A stretch of 64,000 bases of DNA from Maribacter algarum (ex Lu et al. 2025) (nom. illeg.) (GCA_947495915.1 CANMAW010000001.1:620001-684000); one strand, 5' to 3'; counted from the stretch's first letter, positions 51,082 to 60,735 are shown. Translations and numbers: made by a program. The notes: a model not told the origin generated them from the sequence alone.

Positions 51082-52770
51082 ATGCGCTGGACGATTAAAC
51101 CCAAACCTAAACAAGAAGATATTGATGGCCTATCAAAGGCACTCAATGTTAATGGGTTGGTGGCGCAATTGTTATTGCAACGCGGAATAGATTCATACGA
51201 AAAAGCAAAAAAATTTTTTAGACCTGAACTTGCTGATATTCATGATCCTTTTTTGATGAAAGACATGCATATTGCGGTTGCCCGAATTGAAAAAGCCATT
51301 GCAGCGGGTGAGAATATTTTAGTATATGGCGATTATGATGTTGACGGCACAACTTCAGTTGCCTTAATGTCTTCTTATTTATTAAGCTATTATCCGAATG
51401 TTGCTACTTATATTCCTGATCGATATGCTGAAGGATATGGGGTTTCATACCAAGGAATCGATTTTGCCGAAGACAATGGTTTTTCGCTGATTATTGCATT
51501 AGATTGTGGTGTTAAGGCTATTGAAAAGGTGGCTTATGCCAAAAACAAAAAGATTGACTTTATAATTTGTGATCACCATCGCCCTGGAGCTTCTTTGCCA
51601 GACGCAGTAGCAGTTTTAGATCCTAAAAGAAATGACTGTACATATCCCTACGATGAATTATGTGGTTGTGGCGTTGGTTTTAAATTAATTCAAGCCTTAG
51701 GAACCAATCGCGGGCAAACTATAGATGATTTAATTTCGTACTTAGATTTGGTAGCAACAGCAATTGGTGCTGACATTGTACCAATAACTGGTGAAAATCG
51801 AGTACTGGCTTTTTACGGTTTACAAGTGATTAATACGAGACCTAGAATTGGTTTTAAAGCAATTATCAACCAAACAAAGAAAACAGTATTAACCATTACA
51901 GATGTGGTTTTTATAATAGCTCCAAGAATTAATGCAGCGGGGCGAATGGAACATGGTCAACATGCGGTAAATCTGTTGACTGAAACAAATATGGAACAGG
52001 CAGCTAAATTTGCTGCCGAAATTGAAAAATATAATCAAGACCGCCGTAATCTTGATCAAGAAATCACAAAAGAAGCTTTAGAACAAATTATTGAGAATAA
52101 TGAAGAAAAAGGTTTTACTTCGGTTGTATATAAAGATTCTTGGCATAAAGGAGTAATTGGTATAGTTGCGTCTCGTTTGACAGAAATATATTACCGACCA
52201 ACTTTAGTTTTTACCAAAAGTGGGGAAAAATTAGCAGCTTCTGCTCGCTCAGTTAAAGGATTTGACGTTTATAATGCTTTACATGAATGTGCAGACTGTA
52301 TTGAACAATTTGGCGGGCATAAATATGCCGCCGGATTAACCTTATTAGAAGAACAATATGAGACTTTCAAAGCACAGTTTGAAAAAGTAGTATCTGATAC
52401 TATTGATCCAAAATTATTAAAACCTGAAATTAGTATTGATGCTTTGGTTGAGGTGAAAGATATGAACTCTAAATTAATGCGAATTTTAAAACAGTTTGCA
52501 CCTTTTGGGCCAGGCAATATGTCGCCCATTTTTATGGCTCAAGATCTTCAAGATTCTGGTTACGCAAAAGGCGTTGGAAAAGAAGAAGCTCACTTAAAAC
52601 TAGCAGTTACTCAAAACGGGTATGGCCCGTTAGCAGGTATTGGTTTCAATTTAGGAGATAAACTACCGCTAGTTATTAATAGGCAAATGTTTGATGCTGC
52701 CTTTTCATTGGATGAAAATGAATGGCAAGGCAATATTAGTTTACAGCTAAAATTGAGAGATATACGATAA
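51082..52770 (+). CDS. recJ: Single-strand DNA exonuclease RecJ
   Basis: 562 aa. Metal-binding motifs: VYGDYDVDGTTS (DHH motif I), ALDCGVK, ICDHHRPG (DHH), and DHHA1 domain with INAAGRMEH and RSVKGFDV, FGGHKYAAG. 5'-3' exonuclease in mismatch and recombination repair. Overlaps the MFS gene start by one base. Confidence 0.95.
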   Translation: MRWTIKPKPKQEDIDGLSKALNVNGLVAQLLLQRGIDSYEKAKKFFRPELADIHDPFLMKDMHIAVARIEKAIAAGENILVYGDYDVDGTTSVALMSSYLLSYYPNVATYIPDRYAEGYGVSYQGIDFAEDNGFSLIIALDCGVKAIEKVAYAKNKKIDFIICDHHRPGASLPDAVAVLDPKRNDCTYPYDELCGCGVGFKLIQALGTNRGQTIDDLISYLDLVATAIGADIVPITGENRVLAFYGLQVINTRPRIGFKAIINQTKKTVLTITDVVFIIAPRINAAGRMEHGQHAVNLLTETNMEQAAKFAAEIEKYNQDRRNLDQEITKEALEQIIENNEEKGFTSVVYKDSWHKGVIGIVASRLTEIYYRPTLVFTKSGEKLAASARSVKGFDVYNALHECADCIEQFGGHKYAAGLTLLEEQYETFKAQFEKVVSDTIDPKLLKPEISIDALVEVKDMNSKLMRILKQFAPFGPGNMSPIFMAQDLQDSGYAKGVGKEEAHLKLAVTQNGYGPLAGIGFNLGDKLPLVINRQMFDAAFSLDENEWQGNISLQLKLRDIR

Positions 52771-54026
52771 TGGACCCGTACGCTGCACTCCGATTTAGAG
52801 AATTCAATATTTTTTTGATAGCACGTTTTGCCATGGTTTTTGCTTGGTCAATGCAATTCATCGTCATTGAATGGCAGGTGTACTCTATGACTAAAGACCC
52901 GTGGTCGCTCGGTATTATTGGGTTAATGGAGGTAATACCTGCGGTGTCTACGGCATTGTTTGCTGGGCATTTTGTAGATCAGAAAGAAAAACGAAATTTA
53001 TTGATCAAATGTATTTTTGGGTTCTCAGTGATCAGTTTAGGTTTATTTCTTTTGAGCGACCCTAATCTAACCTCTGTATTTAGCGCAAAGACAATTTTAT
53101 ATAGTATTTACTTTTTAGTTTTTTTAGGTGGAATTGTAAGGGCTTTTTTAGGGCCAACCATCTTTTCATTAATCGCCTTAATTGTACCTAAAAAAGCGTA
53201 TCCGAATGCCGCAATTTGGAGCAGTACTACTTGGCAAATGGCTTCCGTTTTGGGACCAGCGCTTGCGGGTTTTTCAATAAGCTGGATTGGCGTTCACTGG
53301 TCTATGTGCCTTATTTTTGCGTTTTCAATTATGGCCTTACTAGCTATTTTTCAAATTGAGCGTAAACCTATTTTAAATCCAAAAATTGGTGAACCTATCA
53401 TGGAAAGTCTTCGTGAGGGTCTGCGATTTGTATTTAATTCAAAAGCAATTTTCGGGGCGTTAACACTTGATATGATAGCAGTGTTGTTTGGAGGTGCTGT
53501 AGCGTTACTTCCAGTTTTTGCCCAAGATATTCTACATGTTGGCTCAGAAGGTTTTGGAGTGTTAAGAGCGGCACCTGCGGTAGGTGCAGCAATTACTATG
53601 GTCGGCTCTACTAGATTTCCAGTTCATAAATATGCAGGTAAAAAACTGCTGTGGGCGGTATTCGGATTCGGAATTTCAATAATTCTTTTTGGGCTTTCAA
53701 CCTCTTTTTGGTTGTCAGTATTCGCTTTATTCATGAGTGGCGCTCTTGACGGAATTTCTATGGTTATTCGTCAAACCATCTTGCAATTAAAAACACCAGA
53801 CGAAATGCGGGGAAGAGTAGCTTCTGTAAATTCAATGTTTGTTGGTTCTTCAAATGAGCTCGGAGCTTTTGAAAGTGGTGCAACCGCAAAATTGATGGGT
53901 ACGGTAACGGCTGTAGTTTTCGGTGGTACTATGACTTTATTGACGGTTGGTTTTACAGCCTTTATTTCACCAACCTTTAGAAATTTAGATTTAAGGAAGG
54001 AAGTAGAAGAACATGAGTCTACTTAG
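52770..54026 (+). CDS. MFS exporter, EntS-like
   Basis: 418 aa, 12 membrane helices with MFS pattern. N-terminal NIFLIARFAMVFAWSMQF and the mid-loop of ESLREGLRFVF match EntS/macrolide-efflux type carriers; the second-half QTILQLKTPDEMRGRVASVN is the hallmark motif of the EntS subfamily. Substrate (siderophore or drug) unknown. Its stop overlaps the lpxH stop on the other strand by eight bases. Confidence 0.88.
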   Translation: MDPYAALRFREFNIFLIARFAMVFAWSMQFIVIEWQVYSMTKDPWSLGIIGLMEVIPAVSTALFAGHFVDQKEKRNLLIKCIFGFSVISLGLFLLSDPNLTSVFSAKTILYSIYFLVFLGGIVRAFLGPTIFSLIALIVPKKAYPNAAIWSSTTWQMASVLGPALAGFSISWIGVHWSMCLIFAFSIMALLAIFQIERKPILNPKIGEPIMESLREGLRFVFNSKAIFGALTLDMIAVLFGGAVALLPVFAQDILHVGSEGFGVLRAAPAVGAAITMVGSTRFPVHKYAGKKLLWAVFGFGISIILFGLSTSFWLSVFALFMSGALDGISMVIRQTILQLKTPDEMRGRVASVNSMFVGSSNELGAFESGATAKLMGTVTAVVFGGTMTLLTVGFTAFISPTFRNLDLRKEVEEHEST

Positions 54027-54792
54027 GCAGGTCATATTTTTTTAGAGACAATTTTTCACCATCAAAAACGGCATAAGTGTAATACGTTATCCAATCACCT
54101 AAATTGGTATATTTTGAATTTTTACCTAAATTAATTTCTAAAGGTAAATGGCGATGACCAAATATAAAATGGTCATAGTGTTTGCTTTCGAGTTTTCGTT
54201 TGGCATACTGTACCAACCACTCCTTATCTTCACCTAAAAATTCGGCATCATCATCACCTGAAATAAGTTTGTTCTTCACAGAGAAATACTGAGCTAAACG
54301 TACCCCAATGTCTGGATGCAACCATCTGAAGAACCATTTCGCAACAGGATTTGTAAATAGCTTTTTCATTCGCTTATACCCCTTGTCATGAGGCCCAAGA
54401 CCATCGCCATGACCAACAAAAAAAGTAACACCATTAATAGTATATTGTTGAGGTGTATGGTACACTGGTATTTTTAATTCTTCTTCGAAATACCCATTCA
54501 TCCATAGGTCATGATTACCTACGAAAAAATAAATCGGAATACCTGCATCAGAAATTTCGGCGAGTTTACCAAGCGTTCTAGTAAAGCCTTTTGGAATTAC
54601 TGTTTTATATTCCATCCAGAAATCAAAAAGGTCTCCTAACAAAAAAATAGCCGCAGCATCTTTTCTTATTTCGTCAAGCCAAGCAACAAAGTTGTTTTCG
54701 CGCAATCTACTGGCTTCCATAGTGGGTGCCCCTAAGTGATTATCACTTGAAAAATAGACCTTCTTACCTTTCGAAATCGTGATGTTTTTCAT
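54019..54792 (-). CDS. lpxH: UDP-2,3-diacylglucosamine diphosphatase
   Basis: 257 aa. Motifs in order: YFSSDNHLGAPT, LGDLFDFW, GNHDLWM, GHGDGLGPHD, FGHRHLPLEI (metal-binding calcineurin fold). Removes UMP from UDP-2,3-diacylglucosamine to form lipid X in lipid A synthesis. Its ATG follows the stop of the upstream thioredoxin-like lipoprotein directly. A more distant paralogue is at 10967-11827. Confidence 0.9.
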   Translation of the reverse strand: MKNITISKGKKVYFSSDNHLGAPTMEASRLRENNFVAWLDEIRKDAAAIFLLGDLFDFWMEYKTVIPKGFTRTLGKLAEISDAGIPIYFFVGNHDLWMNGYFEEELKIPVYHTPQQYTINGVTFFVGHGDGLGPHDKGYKRMKKLFTNPVAKWFFRWLHPDIGVRLAQYFSVKNKLISGDDDAEFLGEDKEWLVQYAKRKLESKHYDHFIFGHRHLPLEINLGKNSKYTNLGDWITYYTYAVFDGEKLSLKKYDLPK

Positions 54793-55845
54793 TTAATTAT
54801 CTAATGACTTATCAAAGTTAGAAACAACTTCACCATTTACATGAATACTTTCTAAAAACATATCAGGAGTTATAAAATAACCAAGTGATTTGTTTTGTAT
54901 TTCTCCAGCTTCATTTAAAGTTAGAATCGTGGGTATATTTCTAATGTTATACTTATCAAATAGCCGTTTACCTACTTTGCAATAATTTGATAGCAAGATA
55001 AAATCAAAATTTTTGTTGGCATAAGATTTAAACTTTTGACTTTGAACAAATTTCAAATAAAAATCGGTTGCTAGTCGAGATCGATCTACAAAAAAAACTA
55101 CTTTTTGACTATGAGCTCTATTTACATTTACCTGTTCATCACAATCTAATGTTTTTGAAAAATAGTGAATACCATTTAGAAATAGTTCATTTTCTTTCAC
55201 ACCAATGGGTGAATACAAATAATCAATTGGCTTTGTTAGGTCGTGGCCAACTTTACTTTTTGCAAACCTATCTAAACTTTCATTTTTGTCAAGACCGTTA
55301 CTTGTAGCAATTCGCATCGCCTCTTTTAAATGTTCATCACTTAATTTCATAAGTGTTGGCATATTAATTTTCCAAGAATCATTCTCTTTATTAAAGTAGA
55401 TAACGTCATCATTTTCAAGATGTACCGTTGCTTTGTTATTTTTTACTGACATCCATGAAATATCGAACTGCTGGCGTTGAATCATTTGATGCAGCAGATC
55501 AAAACTTCTAAAATTATAGAGAGCAATCATAAATTCTTTGGGAGTACTATTTACAAGCATAGAATCTGATAAAAACCCCCTGGCCATGATTATGTTCATT
55601 TGATTAAAATCAGGTTGTCTTATGACGCCTAAAGAATCTAAAGTTTGTGTTTTTCGAAGTAGTTGCTGAAAATAAAGGTGTGATTCTTCGTCAGACAAAT
55701 CATAAACTGTTTTTCCTTTTTGGTTATCAAGAGCTTTTTTAAAATTTTTGTAAGTACGATGTACACGTTGTTTTTCTAACGAACAAGCATTAAAAAGGCA
55801 TAAAATAAAAAGGGAAACAACAAGCAGGCTGAATTTAGAATACAT
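54793..55845 (-). CDS. Lipoprotein with redox-dead thioredoxin-like C-terminus
   Basis: 350 aa. Lipobox at Cys21 (LFNACS). The C-terminal about 120 residues look like a thioredoxin fold: strand KVVFFVDRSRL, then FDFILLSNYC, and KYNIRNIPTILTLNEAGEI with the cis-Pro of Trx. The place of the CxxC motif (FVDRSRLATDF) has no cysteine, so no disulfide chemistry is expected. The N-terminal half is unrecognised. Stop and lpxH start are adjacent (TAAATG), so they are co-transcribed. Confidence 0.72.
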   Translation of the reverse strand: MYSKFSLLVVSLFILCLFNACSLEKQRVHRTYKNFKKALDNQKGKTVYDLSDEESHLYFQQLLRKTQTLDSLGVIRQPDFNQMNIIMARGFLSDSMLVNSTPKEFMIALYNFRSFDLLHQMIQRQQFDISWMSVKNNKATVHLENDDVIYFNKENDSWKINMPTLMKLSDEHLKEAMRIATSNGLDKNESLDRFAKSKVGHDLTKPIDYLYSPIGVKENELFLNGIHYFSKTLDCDEQVNVNRAHSQKVVFFVDRSRLATDFYLKFVQSQKFKSYANKNFDFILLSNYCKVGKRLFDKYNIRNIPTILTLNEAGEIQNKSLGYFITPDMFLESIHVNGEVVSNFDKSLDN

Positions 55846-55915
55846 AATAAAAGTTCTAATAGTTTGTAATTAAACCCTTTAACAAGACTCTTATTGTGTG
55901 AAATGTAAAAAGTAA

Positions 55916-55933
55916 TGAAGGTTAAAACCTTCA
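55916..55933 (-). terminator. Short hairpin at the end of queD
   Basis: GAAGGTT pairs with AACCTTC; it includes the queD stop. Followed on the minus strand by CATTACTTTTTAC. Weak. Confidence 0.45.
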
Positions 55934-56383
55934 AGAATTATCGCTGGCATACCACTCAGCAAAAGAGGTCTCAGTTTCTTGTAGTTTTAGTGCGAACAAA
56001 CTTATGTTTTCGGGCAACCTAGAACTTATTTTTGCGGCAAAATCAATTACCATGTTTTCACTGGTTGGTTGATAATCAGCAAGAATAACATTATGACCTC
56101 GATCAGTTAGTTCTTTGGCTAATTCGACATGTGGCGTGTTTTTATTAAACACTGTAGCATGGTCAAATTGATCAACAATTTCTTCTTTGACTATTTTTTT
56201 TAAATCACCAAAATCGATCACCATTCCTAACTTTACATGAGATGTTTCAGTTATTGGGGTTCCGATAACTGTAACTGATAATTTGTAGCTATGACCGTGT
56301 ACATTTCTACATTTACCATCATAACCATAAAGTGCATGTCCGGTTTCGAAATTAAACTGTTTGGTAATTCTAATAGTGCTCAT
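55931..56383 (-). CDS. queD: 6-carboxytetrahydropterin synthase
   Basis: 150 aa. Queuosine precursor enzyme: makes 6-carboxytetrahydropterin from dihydroneopterin triphosphate. Zinc His ligands in ETGHALYG and NVHGHSYK, catalytic Cys in YDGKCRNVHG, Glu near the end in QETETSFAEW. The companion queC/queE/queF genes are not in the window. Confidence 0.93.
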   Translation of the reverse strand: MSTIRITKQFNFETGHALYGYDGKCRNVHGHSYKLSVTVIGTPITETSHVKLGMVIDFGDLKKIVKEEIVDQFDHATVFNKNTPHVELAKELTDRGHNVILADYQPTSENMVIDFAAKISSRLPENISLFALKLQETETSFAEWYASDNS

Positions 56384-56400
56384 GAAAACGTATTGAGTGG

Positions 56401-56427
56401 CAAAGGTAGGAATTCTTTAAAGGCAAA
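56401..56427 (-). promoter_or_regulatory. queD promoter
   Basis: TACCTTTG (56401-56408, minus) 18 bases before the start; TTTG at 56424-56427 is only 15 bases further, slightly short. Confidence 0.45.
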
Positions 56428-56451
56428 TACATCTAAAAATATAGCCGAAAC

Positions 56452-56880
56452 CTAGTTGATGATGATTTCAGGATTACCAGAAGCTAAACTAATGTGGCAA
56501 CAATCTATATTGATTACGTATTCGGCTTCAGCAACGATATTATTTTCAATAAAGCCCCGAAATATTATACTTGTTTGGGTATTCTGATTTTCTGAAACGT
56601 AGGTGTCGTTATATAAGGGGTATTGCCCATTATCTCTGGCAAACTTAAATCCTGAGTCACTAAGAGGAATGGTAACATCTTGCTGTGTATCTTTATTGAT
56701 AACTTCAAAACGATCTAGAGAAATTACTACTCCTGAATTATCTTTTATTGAAACTAGTAATGTAACAAATTCTTCGGTACATGCCACTTCATTACAATTG
56801 ATACCTGTAGTGGCATCATCGTTTTCGTTGCAACCTGCAATTATGAGAAATAAAAAACTGAGAATAAGAAGTTTATTCAT
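56452..56880 (-). CDS. Small lipoprotein
   Basis: 142 aa, lipobox at Cys17 (LIIAGC). After an acidic start (NENDD) the mature part looks like an Ig-like beta domain with VTLLVSIKD, no active-site pattern. Two further Cys pairs (NCNEVAC; DCCH) could form disulfides. Unknown function. A 37-aa membrane peptide gene and an inverted repeat precede it. Confidence 0.68.
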   Translation of the reverse strand: MNKLLILSFLFLIIAGCNENDDATTGINCNEVACTEEFVTLLVSIKDNSGVVISLDRFEVINKDTQQDVTIPLSDSGFKFARDNGQYPLYNDTYVSENQNTQTSIIFRGFIENNIVAEAEYVINIDCCHISLASGNPEIIIN

Positions 56881-56917
56881 GAGTATAATTCTTAAGAGTT
56901 AATACCTTTAAGATGTG

Positions 56918-56941
56918 TTTTACGCAATGTGTTGCGTAAAA
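56918..56941. repeat. 10-bp perfect inverted repeat
   Basis: TTTTACGCAA (56918-56927) and TTGCGTAAAA (56932-56941), loop TGTG, between the 37-aa peptide stop and the lipoprotein start. It lacks the flanking T-run of a normal terminator, so it may be a protein site or an RNA hairpin. Confidence 0.55.
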
Positions 56942-56950
56942 ATTATGCAT

Positions 56951-57064
56951 TTAACGTTTGAACTTACGTCTGGTGCGAACACGATTCACAAAATAAACGA
57001 CCACCACAAACAAAGCTAGGATTGGAAAAATAAGATCACCGTTAAGAAAATTTAAAATATCCAT
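56951..57064 (-). CDS. Small single-pass membrane peptide (37 aa)
   Basis: A 37-codon gene found by eye. MDILNFLNGDLIF starts one helix (PILALFVVVVYFV) and the tail is very basic (NRVRTRRKFKR), giving a clear N-out/C-in topology. No family known to me, but the pattern is that of a real small membrane protein. The inverted repeat follows its stop. Confidence 0.55.
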   Translation of the reverse strand: MDILNFLNGDLIFPILALFVVVVYFVNRVRTRRKFKR

Positions 57065-57110
57065 AATTATAATTGAGTTAGACGACTAGAACGTTTGAAG
57101 CTCGTTCTTA

Positions 57111-57878
57111 TTACTTTTTAAATTTAGAAAGTGCGTTTCTAGTAAATTCAGATAATACTAATTTGCCCGTAATTGCAGCACGATCTGTCAATAGGGTCTC
57201 CCAGTGATCAGTACCTTGCCAAAGTACTTTTTTCCAATCTTTTAGTGCCTCTGGATTGTAAGAAGCTAATTTCTCTGTAAAGAAATCTAGTTCATGATCT
57301 AATTCTTTTATAGAATCAAAAACTTTAGAATAAAGTCCTTTCTCCTGAGCCCAATAAGCAGTTTTCCATTCTGAAGCAGCAAGCGATAGTTCTGATATGG
57401 CAGCAGTGCCAATTTTACGTTCAACAGCAGGGGCAATCACTAAAGGCGCAATACCTATAGTAAGTTCTGACAACTTAATCGAAGCATCAACCGTTGCGTA
57501 TACATAATCACAAGCTGCAGCAAGGCCAACACCACCGCCAACAGTTTTGCCTTGTACTCTTCCTACAATTGCCTTATTGCAAGTTCGCATAGCATTAATA
57601 ACATGTGCGAACCCACTAAAAAAGATTTTACCCTCTTCTAAGTTTGAAACGGCCATTAATTCATCAAACGATGCACCAGCACAAAATGCGCGATCGCCTT
57701 CAGATTTTAAAACAATAACAGATACAGCATCGTTTTCAGAAAGTTGATTTAATTCTTTAGTTAATCTGATTAAAAGTTCGGCCACAAAAGAATTACTAGC
57801 CGGATGCCCAAATTCTACGGTTGCAACTTTACCTACTATACTGGTATATAAGCTACCATTTTGTCTGTCTGTTGTCAT
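57111..57878 (-). CDS. Enoyl-CoA hydratase/isomerase family protein
   Basis: 255 aa, crotonase fold. Oxyanion-hole region RAFCAGASFDEL and second GKTVGGGVGLAAACDY, with glycine-rich loop. Members hydrate or isomerise acyl-CoAs; the two usual catalytic Glu positions are not certain here (GKTVGGGVG has no Glu where hydratases do), so the reaction is unassigned. Promoter element overlaps the MATE stop. Confidence 0.88.
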   Translation of the reverse strand: MTTDRQNGSLYTSIVGKVATVEFGHPASNSFVAELLIRLTKELNQLSENDAVSVIVLKSEGDRAFCAGASFDELMAVSNLEEGKIFFSGFAHVINAMRTCNKAIVGRVQGKTVGGGVGLAAACDYVYATVDASIKLSELTIGIAPLVIAPAVERKIGTAAISELSLAASEWKTAYWAQEKGLYSKVFDSIKELDHELDFFTEKLASYNPEALKDWKKVLWQGTDHWETLLTDRAAITGKLVLSEFTRNALSKFKK

Positions 57879-57894
57879 GAAAAAGTGTTTTTTT

Positions 57895-57902
57895 CAAAAT
57901 TA
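57895..57902 (-). promoter_or_regulatory. -7 element of enoyl-CoA hydratase-like gene
   Basis: TAATTTTG on the minus strand, exact consensus, 17 bases before the start; it overlaps the end of the MATE gene. Confidence 0.35.
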
Positions 57903-59243
57903 GGTGTTTTGCAATAATGGTCGAAATTTTCTTCGAAACTTAACTACAAGCGCTAAACCGCGAATAACCATCCAAACTGTGAATGCGATCCAAATTCCGT
58001 AGAACCCCCATTGCAGTTGTTTTCCAAGAAAAAGCATAGGAATAAAACCTAAAAATGTAGCAGTAAGTAAGGTGTTTCTTAAGTACTTCATCTCTCCTAA
58101 TCCTTTAAATAATCCATCTAAAACAAAAGCTATAGTGTTTATTGGTAAGCCGAGAATTACGATAAAAAAGACAGAATAAAATGTTTCGAGTACGGGAATT
58201 TCGTTAGAAAACAGGCTGCCAATAGGGCGATAGAAAAGCATGGCACCAGTCATTATCATCACGCTAACAAGTAGACCATATAACACTATTTTTTTTGATA
58301 ATAACCATAAGTTATTATAGTCTTTTGCGCCTAAAAGCCGACCGCCTATGATATTTCCTGCTGCACCGTATCCATCGATGAAGAAGGCTGAAAATAACCA
58401 AATGTTAATAGCAATTGTGTGTGCACCTATAAATTTGTCGCCCAAGGCTGTGGCCTCTCTTACGGCTAAAATTAAGGCAGTGTTTAAAGCAATTGCCCGT
58501 ACAAATAAATTTAGACTCATAATGATTAACCTTCGCAACTCAGGGTGCACAGGAAACACTAGTTTTAAGCTAATTTCGGTTTTAGTAACCAGTAAAAAGA
58601 ATGCCATTATTGCCATAATAGCCTGTGCTATTAAGCTAGCCCAAGCGGCACCTTCTAGATACATCGGCTCCAAAAATCCATCAATCCCGTACACTAAAAT
58701 GATATCGAAAATTACATTTAGAATTGCACCTACGATAGCGATCATCATTGGCCAAAAAGTGTTCTGTAAACCTCTGAAAATTCCCATTACCGCAAAGACG
58801 AAAAGGGTTAATGGAAAGCCCCATACTCGAATTGAGTAATAAGAAATGCAATAATTCAGAATTTTTCCGGAAGCATTTAACAATTCAAATATTTCCTCTA
58901 CAATAAATATGGTGGAGAATAAGATAATGATGCTCAAAGTGATATTTAAGAAGATGGCTTGAGCGGGCAAGGTCTTCACCTCTTCTAATCTACCAGCACC
59001 AATATATTGTGAAATAATAGCAGAAATAGCACTTCTAGTCTGACCTAAAATCCAGATCAACATAGATAAAAATGATCCAACTATTCCTGCTGCGGCTAAA
59101 GATTCCAATCCGTCAACAGGAATGTTACCAACGATTGCAGTATCTGTTATTGATAATAAAGGTTCAGCGATACCAGCGATCGTTGCTGGTATAGCTAATT
59201 TGTTGATAGAACGAAAATTAATGGAAGCTTCTTGAATTTTCAT
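57900..59243 (-). CDS. MATE-family efflux transporter
   Basis: 447 aa, 12 helices in two six-helix halves. N-terminal IPATIAGIAEPLLSITDTAIVG and IGAGRLEEVKTL, and the second-half NIIGGRLLGAKDYNNL, fit DinF-like MATE exporters driven by sodium or proton gradients. Substrate unknown (drugs, metabolites). It lies next to a GNAT gene (3 bases). Confidence 0.9.
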   Translation of the reverse strand: MKIQEASINFRSINKLAIPATIAGIAEPLLSITDTAIVGNIPVDGLESLAAAGIVGSFLSMLIWILGQTRSAISAIISQYIGAGRLEEVKTLPAQAIFLNITLSIIILFSTIFIVEEIFELLNASGKILNYCISYYSIRVWGFPLTLFVFAVMGIFRGLQNTFWPMMIAIVGAILNVIFDIILVYGIDGFLEPMYLEGAAWASLIAQAIMAIMAFFLLVTKTEISLKLVFPVHPELRRLIIMSLNLFVRAIALNTALILAVREATALGDKFIGAHTIAINIWLFSAFFIDGYGAAGNIIGGRLLGAKDYNNLWLLSKKIVLYGLLVSVMIMTGAMLFYRPIGSLFSNEIPVLETFYSVFFIVILGLPINTIAFVLDGLFKGLGEMKYLRNTLLTATFLGFIPMLFLGKQLQWGFYGIWIAFTVWMVIRGLALVVKFRRKFRPLLQNT

Positions 59244-59246
59244 AGC

Positions 59247-59747
59247 CTATAGAACCAGTTCATAACAATGAAAAGGGTAATCGCTTTGTTTCGGATAGAA
59301 AATATCTTCGAGGCGTACGTATCCTCTGGTTTCATAAAATTGTTGATTTCTCTTATTCTGGCTAAAAGTATCAAGCCGAATGGAAATCATCTTTTTGTTT
59401 TTCGCTAAATTTTCTGCAAAATTCATTAATTTTTGCGCATACCCTTTTCCTTGATAATTTGGATGTATACTAAGTCTATGTATATAACAATTATTTTCGT
59501 TCTTGGTTAACCATTTAACGGGTTGATATTCAGCATCAAGGTGTGTGGAAATAACAATAGTTCCAGAAATTTTTTCATTAACTTCTAAGACATACAATTC
59601 ATTTCGCTCAATATCTTTTTCGAATACTTCGGCAGAAGGATAATGTAAGTTCCATTGGTATATACCCTTAGAAATCATAAGTTGAGCACAAGCTCTAGTG
59701 ATAACTAAAATCTCAGGTATTTCCGATATCTTTGCATGGCGAATCAT
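59247..59747 (-). CDS. GNAT-family N-acetyltransferase
   Basis: 166 aa. Acetyl-CoA site SIHPNYQGKGYAQKLM (RxxGxG/A-like Q/GxGxA motif), flanked by YIHRLSIHPN strand. Acceptor unknown (amine, amino acid or protein). Cytoplasmic. Three bases before the MATE gene on the same strand; the two may act on one substrate. Confidence 0.9.
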   Translation of the reverse strand: MIRHAKISEIPEILVITRACAQLMISKGIYQWNLHYPSAEVFEKDIERNELYVLEVNEKISGTIVISTHLDAEYQPVKWLTKNENNCYIHRLSIHPNYQGKGYAQKLMNFAENLAKNKKMISIRLDTFSQNKRNQQFYETRGYVRLEDIFYPKQSDYPFHCYELVL

Positions 59748-59803
59748 TACTATCGATCAATTTAATTGTAAATTTAGAATATTAATCAATATCCAATCTT
59801 CTG

Positions 59804-60598
59804 ATGAAAAACATTCTCGTGCCTATAGGAATATCAAATTCTGGTGAAACTTTGCAATATGCGATTGATTTTGCAGTAGAATTCGCTGCTAATGTTTATA
59901 TAATGGACGTTTTTTCCGTGCCTTCTAAAGCTGGAACATTGGCAAATGTTTCTGAAAAAGTGGCTCAGAATAACAAAGATCAACTGCTAGACGTGGTCAA
60001 TAAAATTGATGCAAAAGGTATAGATATAAAAATTGCAACCTTTAACGGAAGCATAGTTGACGGTTTAAAAGACATCGATAGAGAATTAGGTATCGATTTG
60101 ATCATTATGGCTCCGAGAAGTAATGATATTCAAGAAGAAAAGTATTTGGGTTTTACCTCAGGTAAAATTGTAAAACAAACCAATATTGCAACACTAATAG
60201 TACCAAAAGGAACTAATTTTAAACCATTCAAAAGAATTCTAACAGCTTTTAAATCTGGTGTATTAAAAAGAAAGCGAATATTGAATCCGTTGATAACAAT
60301 TCAGTCAAAATTTCGTTCAAAAATTAATTTACTTTTGGTAAAAACTCCAGGGTATTCTGATGAAGATTTACAAATCAATTCTGCTTTAATGGATATTAGT
60401 TCGCAATTGACTATTTCAGAGAATGCAACTACCTATTTGGGTGTAACAGAACATTTTCAATCAAATCAACCTGATTTATTATGTGTTTTTAGACGTAAAA
60501 GAGGTTTTTTCAAAAAGCTATGGGAAAAAAGTACCATATTAAAATCTGAGTTTTCTGCTCCAATTCCTGTTTTAATTTTGAGTGTAAAGAAAGATTAA
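59804..60598 (+). CDS. Universal stress protein (tandem UspA-like)
   Basis: 264 aa, about twice the length of one Usp domain. First half: MKNILVPIGISNSGETLQYAIDFA; DLIIMAPRS; the nucleotide-loop motif GxxxGxV(9)GS-like is not clear (LGFTSGKIVKQTNIATLIVPKG is the nearest). Second half (about 145-264) is more divergent. Stress survival role, ATP-binding unsure. Confidence 0.85.
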   Translation: MKNILVPIGISNSGETLQYAIDFAVEFAANVYIMDVFSVPSKAGTLANVSEKVAQNNKDQLLDVVNKIDAKGIDIKIATFNGSIVDGLKDIDRELGIDLIIMAPRSNDIQEEKYLGFTSGKIVKQTNIATLIVPKGTNFKPFKRILTAFKSGVLKRKRILNPLITIQSKFRSKINLLLVKTPGYSDEDLQINSALMDISSQLTISENATTYLGVTEHFQSNQPDLLCVFRRKRGFFKKLWEKSTILKSEFSAPIPVLILSVKKD

Positions 60599-60649
60599 TC
60601 AGTATTTTGATAGGTTAGATAAAAATACGTCCTTTGTTCACAGTCAGAA

Positions 60650-60727
<78 letters not shown>

Positions 60728-60735
60728 ATATGTAT

